40,109 nt of DNA, taken from positions 1 through 40,109 of the forward strand of contig CAJAVM010000017.1 in assembly GCA_903945435.1 (NCBI GenBank), in the 5' to 3' direction. Source of the DNA: an uncultured bacterium (GTDB lineage: Bacteria > Patescibacteriota > Patescibacteriia > Patescibacteriales > UBA12465). The notes under the pieces are model-generated. The model made no database searches, was not told the DNA's origin, and worked only from the letters and a program-made list of their open reading frames with translations. This document shows positions 25,107 to 33,071 of the stretch, piece after piece (positions within the stretch are counted from its first letter, which is position 1; each line of letters opens with the position of its first letter). Position numbers and translations under genes: made by a program.

Positions 25107-25925
25107 ATGGAATTATCAATAATCGTTGTTAATTATAAAAGTAAAAGTAAGCTAGAAAACTGTTTAGCTTCTATTTTTAGTTTTGATTTAAAGAGTATAA
25201 ATTATGAAATTATTGTTGTTGAGAATAATTCCGGCGACGATTTATCAAATTTAACAAATAGCTATTCGAATATTAAAATAATAGTAAGCATAAAAAATTT
25301 GGGAATGGGAGGAGGAAATAATCTCGGGATAGAAGCAGCTCGTGGCGAATATATTTTAGTTTTGAATCCAGATACGGTTATTACTAAAGACGCTATTTCC
25401 GTATTACTAAATTATTTGAAAAATGATTCTAGTGTTGGTTTAATTGGTCCGAAGTTATTATATCCAGATGGAGCTTTACAATTATCTTGTTCTCGTTTTC
25501 CTAAGTTTTTTATTCCGGTCTTGCGTCGTACTTTTTTGGGTGATTATTTTAAAAATGTACGCGATAGTTTCACAATGGTTGGATTTAATCACCAAGAGAT
25601 AACGGAAGTTGACTGGCTTATGGGCTCTTGTTTAATGTTTAAAAAAACTCAGATTGATAATGAAGGAAAAAAATTCTCACCACGTTTTGATGAACGTTAT
25701 TTTATGTATTTTGAAGATACTGATTTAAGCCGTACATTTAGAAGCCGTGGATTAAAAGTTATTTATAATCCATTAGCGGTTGTTATTCATGACCACGCGC
25801 GTGAAAGTGCAAAACACCCCTGGTACATTGCGATTTTTAAAGATAAAATTACTTGGATTCATATTGAATCTTGGTTAAAATATTTCATAAAATGGGGCTT
25901 TAAGACTCCAGAAAAAATAAAATAA
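25107..25925 (+). CDS. Family 2 glycosyltransferase (third of three)
   Basis: A 272-residue GT2 enzyme with LSIIVVNYKSKSK, IVVENNSGDD, NLGMGGGNNLGIEAARGEY, the acidic LNPDTVI motif and RYFMYFEDTDLSRTFRSRG. It is close in layout to the first GT of the operon and like rhamnosyl- or related transferases. No membrane segment is obvious. It lies 1 bp after the second GT and 1 bp before galU, so the whole set is surely cotranscribed. Confidence 0.9.
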   Translation: MELSIIVVNYKSKSKLENCLASIFSFDLKSINYEIIVVENNSGDDLSNLTNSYSNIKIIVSIKNLGMGGGNNLGIEAARGEYILVLNPDTVITKDAISVLLNYLKNDSSVGLIGPKLLYPDGALQLSCSRFPKFFIPVLRRTFLGDYFKNVRDSFTMVGFNHQEITEVDWLMGSCLMFKKTQIDNEGKKFSPRFDERYFMYFEDTDLSRTFRSRGLKVIYNPLAVVIHDHARESAKHPWYIAIFKDKITWIHIESWLKYFIKWGFKTPEKIK

Positions 25926-25926
25926 T

Positions 25927-26802
25927 ATGCAAAAAATAAAAAAAGCGATTTTTCCGGTAGCTGGTTTTGGTACTCGCTTCTTACCGGCGACTAAAGCACA
26001 GCCGAAAGAAATGTTAACAGTAGTTGATAAGCCTGTTATTCAATATTTAGTTGAACAGGCGGTTGCAGCGGGGATTGAAGAGATTATTTTTGTTACTGGT
26101 CGCGGGAAAAGAGCAATTGAAGATCATTTTGATTATTCTTTTGAGCTTGAAAAAACCTTGGTAGAAAAAAATAAATTAGATTTAGTTAAGAAAGTTCAAG
26201 AAATTGAAAATTTAGCAAAGTTTTCTTATGTTCGTCAGCCTATTCCTTTGGGGGATGGCCATGCGGTTTTGTGTGCGTCTCATTTAATTGGAGAAGATGA
26301 ATCAGTTTTAGTCATGTTTGGCGATACTTTGTATGATGCGGAAATCTCCCCCGTTAAGCAGGTAATCGATGTTTATGAAAAATACGGCGATACCGTTATC
26401 GGATTATCTGAAGTAAAGCCAGAAGAAGTTAGTCAGTTTGGTGTTATGGGGGGGGTTGATTTGGGCAATGGAGTTTACGAAGTTAAAAAATTTATTGAAA
26501 AGCCGAAAATGAGTGAAGCTCCTTCTAACTTAGTTCAGGTTGGAATTAATGTTATTACTCCGGAAGTAATTAAGATTTTAAGTAAAATGAAAAATGGTAA
26601 ATCGGGTGAAATTAGATTAGCGGACGCCTACGACGAAATGCTTCAACAGAATAAGCCATTGTATGGTAAAAAGATTGAAGGGGAGTGGTTGGATACGGGC
26701 AACAAGTTTAATTTTATTAAAGCAACTTTAAAGCTTGGTTTAAAGCATGAAGAAGTAAAAGATAGGTTGCAGTTGTTAATTAACGAATTGAGTACGAAGT
26801 AG
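25927..26802 (+). CDS. galU: UTP-glucose-1-phosphate uridylyltransferase
   Basis: GalU makes UDP-glucose, the donor for many surface glycans. The 291-residue protein has the nucleotide-binding signature GFGTRFLPATKAQPKEM, PVIQYLVEQAV, the VMFGDTLYD acidic motif, FIEKP, and the GEWLDTGNKFNFIKA ending. All are typical of bacterial GalU and the length is normal. It closes the glycosyltransferase operon and probably feeds it. A terminator follows 18 bp after its TAG. Confidence 0.96.
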   Translation: MQKIKKAIFPVAGFGTRFLPATKAQPKEMLTVVDKPVIQYLVEQAVAAGIEEIIFVTGRGKRAIEDHFDYSFELEKTLVEKNKLDLVKKVQEIENLAKFSYVRQPIPLGDGHAVLCASHLIGEDESVLVMFGDTLYDAEISPVKQVIDVYEKYGDTVIGLSEVKPEEVSQFGVMGGVDLGNGVYEVKKFIEKPKMSEAPSNLVQVGINVITPEVIKILSKMKNGKSGEIRLADAYDEMLQQNKPLYGKKIEGEWLDTGNKFNFIKATLKLGLKHEEVKDRLQLLINELSTK

Positions 26803-26820
26803 AAATTGTTTATTTTTATT

Positions 26821-26849
26821 AAAAAAGGAGGCCAGTTGGTCTCCTTTTT
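26821..26849 (+). terminator. Intrinsic terminator after galU
   Basis: AAAAAAGGAG (26821-26830) pairs with CTCCTTTTT (26841-26849). The inner bases CC/GG extend the stem across a G-T pair to a 4-base loop. A- and T-runs flank it, so it may also serve the convergent PEGA gene. Confidence 0.8.
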
Positions 26850-26889
26850 ATTTGAATTATTTCATGTACATTATTTATATGTAATCTTT

Positions 26890-28218
26890 CTACTGTAATA
26901 GCATTTTATAAATTCCGGATCGTTGTCCTATCTTGGCATAGAAATATAGAAGGTTGTTGTTTTCATCAAGAATAGGGGTTGCTATATTTTCTGAATTTAA
27001 AATAGTTGTAACTGTTCCTGTCTGCATATCGGCAGCATTAATTTTGTTGTCGGTTGAAAAAATATAATAGCCGCCATCTTTATGCCACAGAACATTTTTA
27101 ATATTTTCGCTAACGCGAGTAATTAAAGTTGAGCGTCCATTTTGAATATTAAAAATATTTATTTCCCAGTCATTATTGTAAATAATTTCTTCATTATTAA
27201 TCCAGGACCAGCTTTTAATGCCTCTAACCACAGAATAATCATTCATGTCAGCAGGATTTATTAGATAAAGTGTAAAATTCTTTTGATCGTATAAACATAC
27301 GTATCTTGTATTTTCTTGTTTAAAAACATAATCACCAACAGGGGGTAAATCTATTTGTCCTGATTTCTCTCCACTATTTGCAAAGTAACTTTTTAAGGCT
27401 ATTTGGTTTCCGCTTTGAACAACAGCAAATAATATCTCATTTCTAGGTTCAAAAGTTAAATATTCTTCTCCTTTTATTAAAGTAGAGATTGTGCGATTAT
27501 CAGACGCTAAGCGGTTGATTGATTTTTGATCGGAATAATAAATTAAATTATCAAAATTACTATATTGCCAAGTTGCATTTGTGTTTCCGATTAATATGGT
27601 TAAATCTATCGCGGTATTTTTTTCTATATCTAGTATTTTTCCGTCTACAAAAAATTTGTTGCTATTTTTAAGCCAATGTCCGTTAGCATTTTTTTTGGTT
27701 TGTAGAGGCGATTCTGAATTATCTTTAAGATTAATGATTTTTCCCTCAGAGCTAATATATATATATCTTCCGTTGTCGTTAAGTAATGGACTGCCAGTCG
27801 CATCTTGTTTGATTAGTAGCGGAAGGTCTGATAAAAATAAATTAATATCTTCAGCGAAGGTTGTTTGGCCAGAATCTATTTTAATTTTTCTTTCAAATGG
27901 CCAATAGTTTTCTCTCTCTAGTCTTAAAATATATTCTCCGGGTAAGATATTTTTTATTTTTGCAGGAGTAGTAATTAAGTCTTTTTTAAAAATGTTTAAT
28001 ACTGACTTTCTTTGTTGTTTTCCATCTAAATAGATAGTTGCATTCTTTGGTGTAGTCGAAACATTAAGCATCCCAGTTTTTTGTAAGAGGCGATTAAATT
28101 TTAAAGGCCAACTCAAATTAAACTTATAGCCAGAGGCATAAAGGGAAATAAGAATTGTCATAATAATAAATATTGCGACAAAGGCAAAAAACAGAAAATC
28201 TCTAGCTTTTTTGGACAT
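26890..28218 (-). CDS. Membrane-anchored PEGA-domain protein
   Basis: The 442-residue protein has an N-terminal membrane helix (about residues 8-29). A PEGA-like domain follows (about 49-125): GMLNVSTTPKNATIYLDGK, PAKIKNILPGEYILRLER. Then comes a long beta-rich region with repeats (NNKFFVDGKILDIEK, INRLASDN, WINNEEIIYNND) that look like blades of a propeller. PEGA domains occur in extracytoplasmic proteins of many bacteria and archaea; a surface scaffold or binding role is likely but unproven. Its start is 4 bp from the end of murA, so the two are one unit with murA first. Confidence 0.8.
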   Translation of the reverse strand: MSKKARDFLFFAFVAIFIIMTILISLYASGYKFNLSWPLKFNRLLQKTGMLNVSTTPKNATIYLDGKQQRKSVLNIFKKDLITTPAKIKNILPGEYILRLERENYWPFERKIKIDSGQTTFAEDINLFLSDLPLLIKQDATGSPLLNDNGRYIYISSEGKIINLKDNSESPLQTKKNANGHWLKNSNKFFVDGKILDIEKNTAIDLTILIGNTNATWQYSNFDNLIYYSDQKSINRLASDNRTISTLIKGEEYLTFEPRNEILFAVVQSGNQIALKSYFANSGEKSGQIDLPPVGDYVFKQENTRYVCLYDQKNFTLYLINPADMNDYSVVRGIKSWSWINNEEIIYNNDWEINIFNIQNGRSTLITRVSENIKNVLWHKDGGYYIFSTDNKINAADMQTGTVTTILNSENIATPILDENNNLLYFYAKIGQRSGIYKMLLQ

Positions 28219-28222
28219 AAAA

Positions 28223-29488
28223 TTATTCTACGCGATTGATATCAGCACCAATAAGTCTTAATCTCTCGTCAAGTTTTTCGTAGCCACGGTCTATTTGATA
28301 GATGTTATCAATTTCAGTTTGACCATTAGCAATCAAAGCGGCAATTACTAAAGCTATTCCAGCTCGTAAGTCTGGACTCACTAAACGTTTTCCATATAAT
28401 TTTGTTGGTCCTTGAACAACAATGCGGTGAGGATCGCACATTACGATATTTGCACCCATTTGCGATAGCATATCGGTCCAAAGTAAGCGTCTATCGTAAA
28501 TTGATTCGTGAATTAAAGAGGTTCCATGTGCTTGGGTCATTAAAATAACATAGGGAGATTGCAAGTCGGTAGCAAATCCTGGGTATTCATGAGTTTTTAT
28601 ATCGTGTGGTTTAAGCGGGGAAGAGCTTGGTTTAATTTGAATCCAATCAGGCCCAGTGCTAAAGTTTACTCCGATTTTTTCAAATATTTTTAATAAGGCC
28701 ATCACATGCTCTGGATTGCAGTGAGTAATTTTTAAATCAGCATTAGCGGCTGCGGCCATAATTGCAAAAGATCCAGTTTCAATTCTATCGGGAATGACAA
28801 TAAATTTATTAGCTTTTATTTTATCTTTACCTTCGATAATGATTGTTGGCGTACCAGCGCCTTTAATATCTGCTCCTTGTGAATTTAAATAATTAGCTAA
28901 AGCTTCTATCTCGGGTTCCATGGCACAGTTTTTTAAGATGGTTGTTCCAGGAATAATAACCGCCGTCATCATCATGCTCTCGGTTGCGGTTACGCTAACA
29001 AGGGGAAAGAAGAAATTAGCTGGTTTTAATTTTTTAGCTTTTATTTTATAACAATAACCCGCTTCTTCAGTAATCTCAGCACCGTATGCTTTATAGCCAT
29101 CAAGAAAGAGGTCTATTGGTCGACCACCAGCACCAATAACACAACCACCAGGGTGAGGGAAGGTTACTTCGCCAAACCTAGCTAACATGGGACCAACAAA
29201 CATGATAGAGCCACGAAACTTATTAGCCATGGAATGGCTTAGTTCATTTTTATTAATTTTACTCGTATTAATGATTACGCTATCTTTTTCACGCATAACC
29301 TCAGCTCCTAAGTCCGTTAGAACCTCCAGAGAGCGGTCTACATCCTCAATATTAGGTAAGTTCGTGATAGTTATTGGTTCTTTAGAAAGAATAGCGGCTG
29401 GGATGATTTTAAGGGCTGAATTCTTAGCCCCGCCAACCGTAATTTCTCCTGATAGTATATTACCACCCTTGATAATGAATTTAGGCAT
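28223..29488 (-). CDS. murA: UDP-N-acetylglucosamine 1-carboxyvinyltransferase
   Basis: MurA carries out the first committed step of peptidoglycan synthesis: transfer of enolpyruvate from PEP to UDP-GlcNAc. The 421-residue protein has AKNSALKIIPAAIL, the active-site loop with the catalytic cysteine (C116 in GGCVIGAGGRPIDLF) and the RRLLWTDMLSQMGA, PDLRAGIALVIAALIA and IDRGYEKLDERL motifs. The loop holds two extra Gly before RPIDL compared with the commonest form (GGCAIGARP). Length is normal. Cys at 116 is the form that fosfomycin alkylates in other bacteria. It is followed 4 bp on by the PEGA gene. Confidence 0.97.
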   Translation of the reverse strand: MPKFIIKGGNILSGEITVGGAKNSALKIIPAAILSKEPITITNLPNIEDVDRSLEVLTDLGAEVMREKDSVIINTSKINKNELSHSMANKFRGSIMFVGPMLARFGEVTFPHPGGCVIGAGGRPIDLFLDGYKAYGAEITEEAGYCYKIKAKKLKPANFFFPLVSVTATESMMMTAVIIPGTTILKNCAMEPEIEALANYLNSQGADIKGAGTPTIIIEGKDKIKANKFIVIPDRIETGSFAIMAAAANADLKITHCNPEHVMALLKIFEKIGVNFSTGPDWIQIKPSSSPLKPHDIKTHEYPGFATDLQSPYVILMTQAHGTSLIHESIYDRRLLWTDMLSQMGANIVMCDPHRIVVQGPTKLYGKRLVSPDLRAGIALVIAALIANGQTEIDNIYQIDRGYEKLDERLRLIGADINRVE

Positions 29489-29583
29489 AGCTTATTGACA
29501 AAATATTAATAATGTATTATTTACGCAAACTTTAGCCTTTTTTAAGATTTGGCTTAACTCTAGTCATTACTATAAATCATTTG

Positions 29584-29612
29584 TTGACATTTTTCAAATA
29601 TTTGTATACTAT
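29584..29612 (+). promoter_or_regulatory. Promoter of rplU
   Basis: A perfect TTGACA (29584-29589) is followed by TACTAT (29607-29612) after 17 bp, or by TATACT (29605-29610) after 15 bp. It would give a leader of about 80 bases. In the leader, AACGC near 29652 and GCGTT close to the start could pair, hinting at a structured ribosomal-protein leader; this is weak. Confidence 0.5.
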
Positions 29613-29698
29613 TAACTTGTTCAGAATTAACTCTGATTTTTTATTATAAAGAACGCTGATTTAAAACTTAGACTTAGGTTGGCGCGTTTACAAGACAT

Positions 29699-30007
29699 AT
29701 GTCAAAAATAGCTGTTATTAAAACCGGCGGCAAACAATATAAAGTCGCGGAAGGAGAAACTTTAAAAGTTGAAAAACTATTAGCTGAGAATGGAACCAAA
29801 ATTACTTTGGATACTCTTTTGATTGCCGATGGTGATAAGGTTGAAATTGGTCAACCATCTCTAGGCGAAAAAGTTGAGGCTGAAGTTATTGAGAGTGGTA
29901 AAGGTGATAAAGTAACTGTAGTAAAATATAAGAATAAAACTCGTTACAAAAAAACCGTTGGTCATCGTCAAAGATTTACTGCTGTAAAGATTGTAAAGAT
30001 TTCTTAA
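29699..30007 (+). CDS. rplU: 50S ribosomal protein bL21
   Basis: bL21 binds 23S rRNA in the large ribosomal subunit. The 102-residue product has the usual length and signatures: AVIKTGGKQYKVAEGETLKVEKL, and a C-terminal KYKNKTRYKKTVGHRQRFT rich in basic residues. In many bacteria rplU is followed by rpmA (bL27); here a terminator follows at once and no rpmA is seen. It has its own promoter and an approximately 80-base leader. Confidence 0.97.
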   Translation: MSKIAVIKTGGKQYKVAEGETLKVEKLLAENGTKITLDTLLIADGDKVEIGQPSLGEKVEAEVIESGKGDKVTVVKYKNKTRYKKTVGHRQRFTAVKIVKIS

Positions 30008-30030
30008 TTTTTCAAATTGATTTAAAATAA

Positions 30031-30060
30031 AAAGCCACCTGTTTTATGGGTGGTTTTTTT
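30031..30060 (+). terminator. Bidirectional terminator after rplU
   Basis: CCACC (30035-30039) pairs with GGTGG (30049-30053), with As before and seven Ts after. The minus-strand gene at 30044-30319 ends inside its loop, and the hairpin is followed by Ts on that strand too, so it serves both convergent genes. Confidence 0.85.
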
Positions 30061-30319
30061 GTTTGGCTCTTTTTAGTATTCTTCTGATTTTTATTTTATT
30101 TAAGAAAAGTCTTTTTTTATAAATCAGAACCTTTACTAATGTTGCCAATTTTCTTGGCAGTTGCTTTATATTATTGGTATTTGGATTTAGATTAGCAATT
30201 GCAAATAGAATAATCTCTACTTGATTGGAAACTCTGGTGTTAAAAAAACCAATTATATAGAAAACAAACAATGTTAGAGCCAAGATGATTAAAATTCCGA
30301 AAGCAGTTAAAGTCATCAT
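30044..30319 (-). CDS. Small membrane protein with basic tail
   Basis: A 91-residue product with one strong hydrophobic N-terminal segment (about residues 4-26) and a highly basic C-terminal half (KKRLFLNKIKIRRILKRAKQ). No family is recognised. Support for its being real: an AAGGAG lies 9 bp before the ATG, one of the few Shine-Dalgarno sequences in the window; the stop falls in a shared terminator; and the frame fills the gap between rplU and recR. It is 39 bp downstream of recR and in line with it, so it may be the last gene of the dnaB-ybaB-recR unit. The basic tail might contact nucleic acid or the membrane surface. Confidence 0.6.
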   Translation of the reverse strand: MMTLTAFGILIILALTLFVFYIIGFFNTRVSNQVEIILFAIANLNPNTNNIKQLPRKLATLVKVLIYKKRLFLNKIKIRRILKRAKQKNHP

Positions 30320-30358
30320 TTCTTGTTTCTCCTTTTTGTTTAATTTGTACTTTTTATA

Positions 30359-30955
30359 TTATTTTATTTCATTACGATATTTAAAAGCGCTGGACAGGGT
30401 TGTTTCATCAGCATATTCTAAGTCGGAGCCAGCTGGTAAACCTTTAGCGAGGCGGGTAATCTTAACGTGATTTTTTAAAATTTTACTTAAATACAGGGAA
30501 GTTGTTTCGCCCTCCAAGGTAAAATTAAGAGCGAGAATAATTTCTTTTATTTCTTGGGTTTGTATTAATTTTACTAGTTTATCTATATTTAAATCTTCGG
30601 GTCCAATATCTTCGATAGTATTTACTAAACCGCCAAGTACAAAATAGCGCCCGTTATATTGTTTAGTTCCTTCGATTGCGGCTAGGTCCTGAATATTTTC
30701 TACTATGCACAGAGACTGTTGATTGCGATTTGTATCTGCACAAATAGGGCAGGGATTGGAACCGGAAATAGAAAAGCAGGTTTTGCAAATAGTAGTTTTT
30801 TGTTTTAGTTCTTTAATTGCTTGCGCTAACCCGTCTAATCTATCTTCGCTTTGGTTTAATAAATAAAAAGCATAGCGTTCTGCTGTTTTAGGACCGACGC
30901 TTGGAAGAAAAGATAGCCTTTCAATTAAATTTTGAATAGCCGACGGATATCTCAT
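30359..30955 (-). CDS. recR: Recombination mediator RecR
   Basis: RecR works with RecO (and RecF) to load RecA at single-strand gaps. The 198-residue protein has the family order: an N-terminal helix-hairpin-helix (LSFLPSVGPKTAERYAF), a four-Cys zinc finger (CKTCFSISGSNPCPIC), a Toprim domain (LCIVENIQDLAAIEGTKQYNGRYFVLGG) and a Walker-like C-terminus with GLPAGSDLEYADETTLSSAF. Length is normal. The stop of the YbaB gene abuts its ATG, the classic ybaB-recR arrangement. Confidence 0.96.
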   Translation of the reverse strand: MRYPSAIQNLIERLSFLPSVGPKTAERYAFYLLNQSEDRLDGLAQAIKELKQKTTICKTCFSISGSNPCPICADTNRNQQSLCIVENIQDLAAIEGTKQYNGRYFVLGGLVNTIEDIGPEDLNIDKLVKLIQTQEIKEIILALNFTLEGETTSLYLSKILKNHVKITRLAKGLPAGSDLEYADETTLSSAFKYRNEIK

Positions 30956-31231
30956 TTAGTTTAATCCCGGGATACCTCCCATATCTTGAAGTTTTTTAGC
31001 CATTAAGCGTTGAGCTTTTTTTACTGCTTCGTTAAAACAATTTTTTACCGCCTCTTCTTGAGCTGATTTATTTAAACTTTCGTTCAAACTCACACTTACT
31101 GCTTCCATGTTACCGTTAAGAACAATTTTAACGCCATTTTTTTCTTCGCTAATTGTTTCTTTTGCTAAAGCATCTTGCATGGTTTTAGCCTGGCTTCTTA
31201 AATCTTTAAATTGTTTTAATTTGCTGAACAT
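30956..31231 (-). CDS. YbaB/EbfC nucleoid-associated protein
   Basis: A 91-residue small acidic/basic protein of the YbaB/EbfC family, which binds DNA as a dimer. Visible features are the N-terminal helix (LKQFKDLRSQAKTMQDALAKE), the central strands (GVKIVLNGNMEAVSVSLNE) and the C-terminal helix ending DMGGIPGLN, a typical family end. Its stop is directly next to the recR start, the conserved gene pair. dnaX, often upstream in other bacteria, is replaced here by dnaB. Confidence 0.92.
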   Translation of the reverse strand: MFSKLKQFKDLRSQAKTMQDALAKETISEEKNGVKIVLNGNMEAVSVSLNESLNKSAQEEAVKNCFNEAVKKAQRLMAKKLQDMGGIPGLN

Positions 31232-31276
31232 ATTTATTTGTTAATTATTTTAATTATTGTTTAAAATTTTTTTAAT

Positions 31277-32674
31277 TTAGAATTCCGTTAAAGCTGGTTC
31301 TCCTGGTTGACGACTTAGACTCTTAAAGCTTACAGTATTTTCATCAAAGAATAAATCAACTTTGCCGGTTGGGCCATTTCTATGTTTAGCGATATGAATT
31401 TCTGCTTTATGTCTTTCATCCATCGGTAAATCGTTGGGATTAAAGCTGCGGTCAGCCGCTTTACGATAAATAAACATTACGATATCAGCATCTTGTTCGA
31501 TTGAACCAGAGTCACGTAAATGAGAAAGCTTAGGAATCGCTGGACTAGTTGCCTCTACGGCACGAGATAACTGTGCAAGAGCTAAGATGGGAATATTGAG
31601 TTCACGAGCAATAGATTTTAGCCCACGACTAATCTCGGCTATTTCTTGAACTCGATTATCGCCATATTTACCCCTTCCTTCCATAAGCTGTAAGTAGTCG
31701 ATAACTATTAAACCTAGGCCTTTTTCCATTTGTAAACGACGGGCCTTAGCGCGGATTTCCATAATTGATAGGGTTCCGGAATCGTCAATATATATTGGAG
31801 CTTCAGCCAGCTTTCCCATTGCTTCTCCGATTTTAGCAAAATCATTATCGCCCTCTTTATCGGAAAGATTTCCGGTTCTCATTTTCCATAAACTAACGTT
31901 CGCTTGAGAACATAACATACGATCAACCAATTGTTCTTTGCTCATTTCAAGTGAGAATATTCCTACGCCCTCCTTGCTTTTAATAGCCGCTTGTCTAGCA
32001 ATATCAAGTGCAAAAGAAGTTTTTCCGACAGAAGGGCGAGCAGCTAGAATAATTAAGTCTGATTTTTGTAAGCCAGCCAATACATTGTCTAGGTCAGGGA
32101 AGCCAGTTGATAGGCCACGTAATTTTCCGCTTTGTTTATGCAAGTCATCAATACGCTCAAAAGCATCAGTCAATAAATTATCAATTGGAACAAAAGCATT
32201 TTTTAAATATTTTCTTGATACACCAAAAACTTTTTTTTCTGTTTCATCTAAAATTTCATCGATTTCTCTTTCTTCATTAAAACTGATGCTTGATATTTCA
32301 GCGGCCGCTTGTTGCAACCTTCTGAGAGTTGCTTTTTTCTGGATGATATTTGAATAATGAACAATATTTCCTGAAGTCGCGACAGTATTTGAGAGTTTCG
32401 CCAAAAAGCTCCGACCGCCAACGGATGCTAGTTGTTTCTTATCCTCTAGCTTATTAGAAAGAGTTATAATATCGATTGGTTCCTGGTTGCTGTAAAGCTC
32501 GCGCATTGATTCGAAAATCATTTTATGAGCATCGCGGTAAAAATCTTCCGAAGTTAAATTATCGGCTACTTTGATAATTGCATCCTTATCAATTAAAAGG
32601 GAGCCGAGAAGTGATTCCTCTGCCTCTAGACTATTAGGAGGAACTTTTTCGAGTAAATTTTGGTCATTAGACAT
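31277..32674 (-). CDS. dnaB: Replicative DNA helicase
   Basis: DnaB is the hexameric helicase that opens the replication fork. The 465-residue protein has the N-terminal helical domain (PPNSLEAEESLLGSLL), the RecA-like ATPase with Walker A AARPSVGKT (211-219), Walker B VIDYLQLM, and the H4-type RELNIPILALAQLSRAVE segment. No intein is inserted at the usual P-loop or H4 sites. It is followed 45 bp on by the YbaB gene and recR. A possible promoter lies 37 bp upstream. Confidence 0.97.
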   Translation of the reverse strand: MSNDQNLLEKVPPNSLEAEESLLGSLLIDKDAIIKVADNLTSEDFYRDAHKMIFESMRELYSNQEPIDIITLSNKLEDKKQLASVGGRSFLAKLSNTVATSGNIVHYSNIIQKKATLRRLQQAAAEISSISFNEEREIDEILDETEKKVFGVSRKYLKNAFVPIDNLLTDAFERIDDLHKQSGKLRGLSTGFPDLDNVLAGLQKSDLIILAARPSVGKTSFALDIARQAAIKSKEGVGIFSLEMSKEQLVDRMLCSQANVSLWKMRTGNLSDKEGDNDFAKIGEAMGKLAEAPIYIDDSGTLSIMEIRAKARRLQMEKGLGLIVIDYLQLMEGRGKYGDNRVQEIAEISRGLKSIARELNIPILALAQLSRAVEATSPAIPKLSHLRDSGSIEQDADIVMFIYRKAADRSFNPNDLPMDERHKAEIHIAKHRNGPTGKVDLFFDENTVSFKSLSRQPGEPALTEF

Positions 32675-32710
32675 ATTCTTATAATAATATTCTCAAGGCT
32701 TTATTTTATC

Positions 32711-32739
32711 ATCTTAACTTAATAAGGTCTTTTTTTCAA
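32711..32739 (-). promoter_or_regulatory. Possible promoter of dnaB
   Basis: On the minus strand, TTGAAA (32734-32739) and TAAGAT (32711-32716) are 17 bp apart, with the dnaB start 37 bp after the -10. The -10 is a four-of-six match, so the call is tentative. Confidence 0.35.
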
Positions 32740-32789
32740 GCATTATTAAAACACAGTTTTTCCGCTTTTTGTCCCCATCAAATAATAAC

Positions 32790-32816
32790 AAAAAACCGTC
32801 AATAGACGGTTTTTTT
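32790..32816 (-). terminator. Terminator of the tRNA-Lys/tRNA-Thr transcript
   Basis: The stem AAAACCGTC/GACGGTTTT (32792-32800 with 32805-32813) has a 4-base loop and a T-run on the minus strand. It starts only a few bases past the CCA of tRNA-Thr. The plus strand also has a T-run, but no plus-strand gene ends here. Confidence 0.85.
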
Positions 32817-32817
32817 G

Positions 32818-32893
32818 TGGAGCCGACTGTCGGGTTCGGACCGACGACCTGCTGTTTACAAGACAGCTGCTCTACCAGCTGAGCTAAGTCGGC
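32818..32893 (-). tRNA. tRNA-Thr (anticodon UGU)
   Basis: A 76-base cloverleaf with the 3' CCA encoded. Acceptor stem GCCGACT/AGTCGGC, D-arm GCTC-AGCTGGTA-GAGC, anticodon stem GCTGT/ACAGC with loop CTTGTAA (anticodon TGT, reading ACA), T-stem GTCGG/CCGAC. The T-loop is TCCGAAC, so position 55 is C instead of the nearly invariant U (pseudouridine). It follows tRNA-Lys by 26 bp on the same transcript. Confidence 0.95.
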
Positions 32894-32919
32894 TTATAGA
32901 CTCCATTGATAAATAAAAG

Positions 32920-32992
32920 TGCGCCCAGCAGGGCTCGAACCTGCGACCTTATCCTTAAAAGGGATCTGCTCTACCAGCTGAGCTATAGGCGC
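32920..32992 (-). tRNA. tRNA-Lys (anticodon UUU)
   Basis: A 73-base cloverleaf without encoded CCA: acceptor GCGCCTA/TGGGCGC (one T-G pair), D-arm GCTC-AGCTGGTA-GAGC, anticodon loop CTTTTAA (anticodon TTT), normal T-loop TTCGAGC with stem GCAGG/CCTGC. The top pair of the anticodon stem (G27-A43) is a mismatch. CCA must be added by a nucleotidyltransferase. A promoter lies just upstream. Confidence 0.95.
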
Positions 32993-33034
32993 AAATAAAT
33001 ACTGGCTACAGAGCCATGTATTTTTATGTTTTTG

Positions 33035-33063
33035 ATGATAACAAAAGATTTTTATTTTGACAA
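33035..33063 (-). promoter_or_regulatory. Promoter of the tRNA operon
   Basis: On the minus strand, TTGTCA (33058-33063) and TATCAT (33035-33040) stand exactly 17 bp apart, each one base off consensus. The first tRNA begins 42 bp past the -10. A small TGGCT/AGCCA hairpin (33003-33016) lies in the leader before tRNA-Lys. Confidence 0.7.
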
Positions 33064-33071
33064 GGGCTAAC

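Noticed and set aside
27581-27907. 108-residue plus-strand frame inside the PEGA gene
   Set aside because: It is antisense to the PEGA protein's coding sequence and has no start context or motif.
31938-32357. 139-residue plus-strand frame inside dnaB
   Set aside because: It is the shadow of dnaB in another frame, Ser/Ile-rich without any domain.
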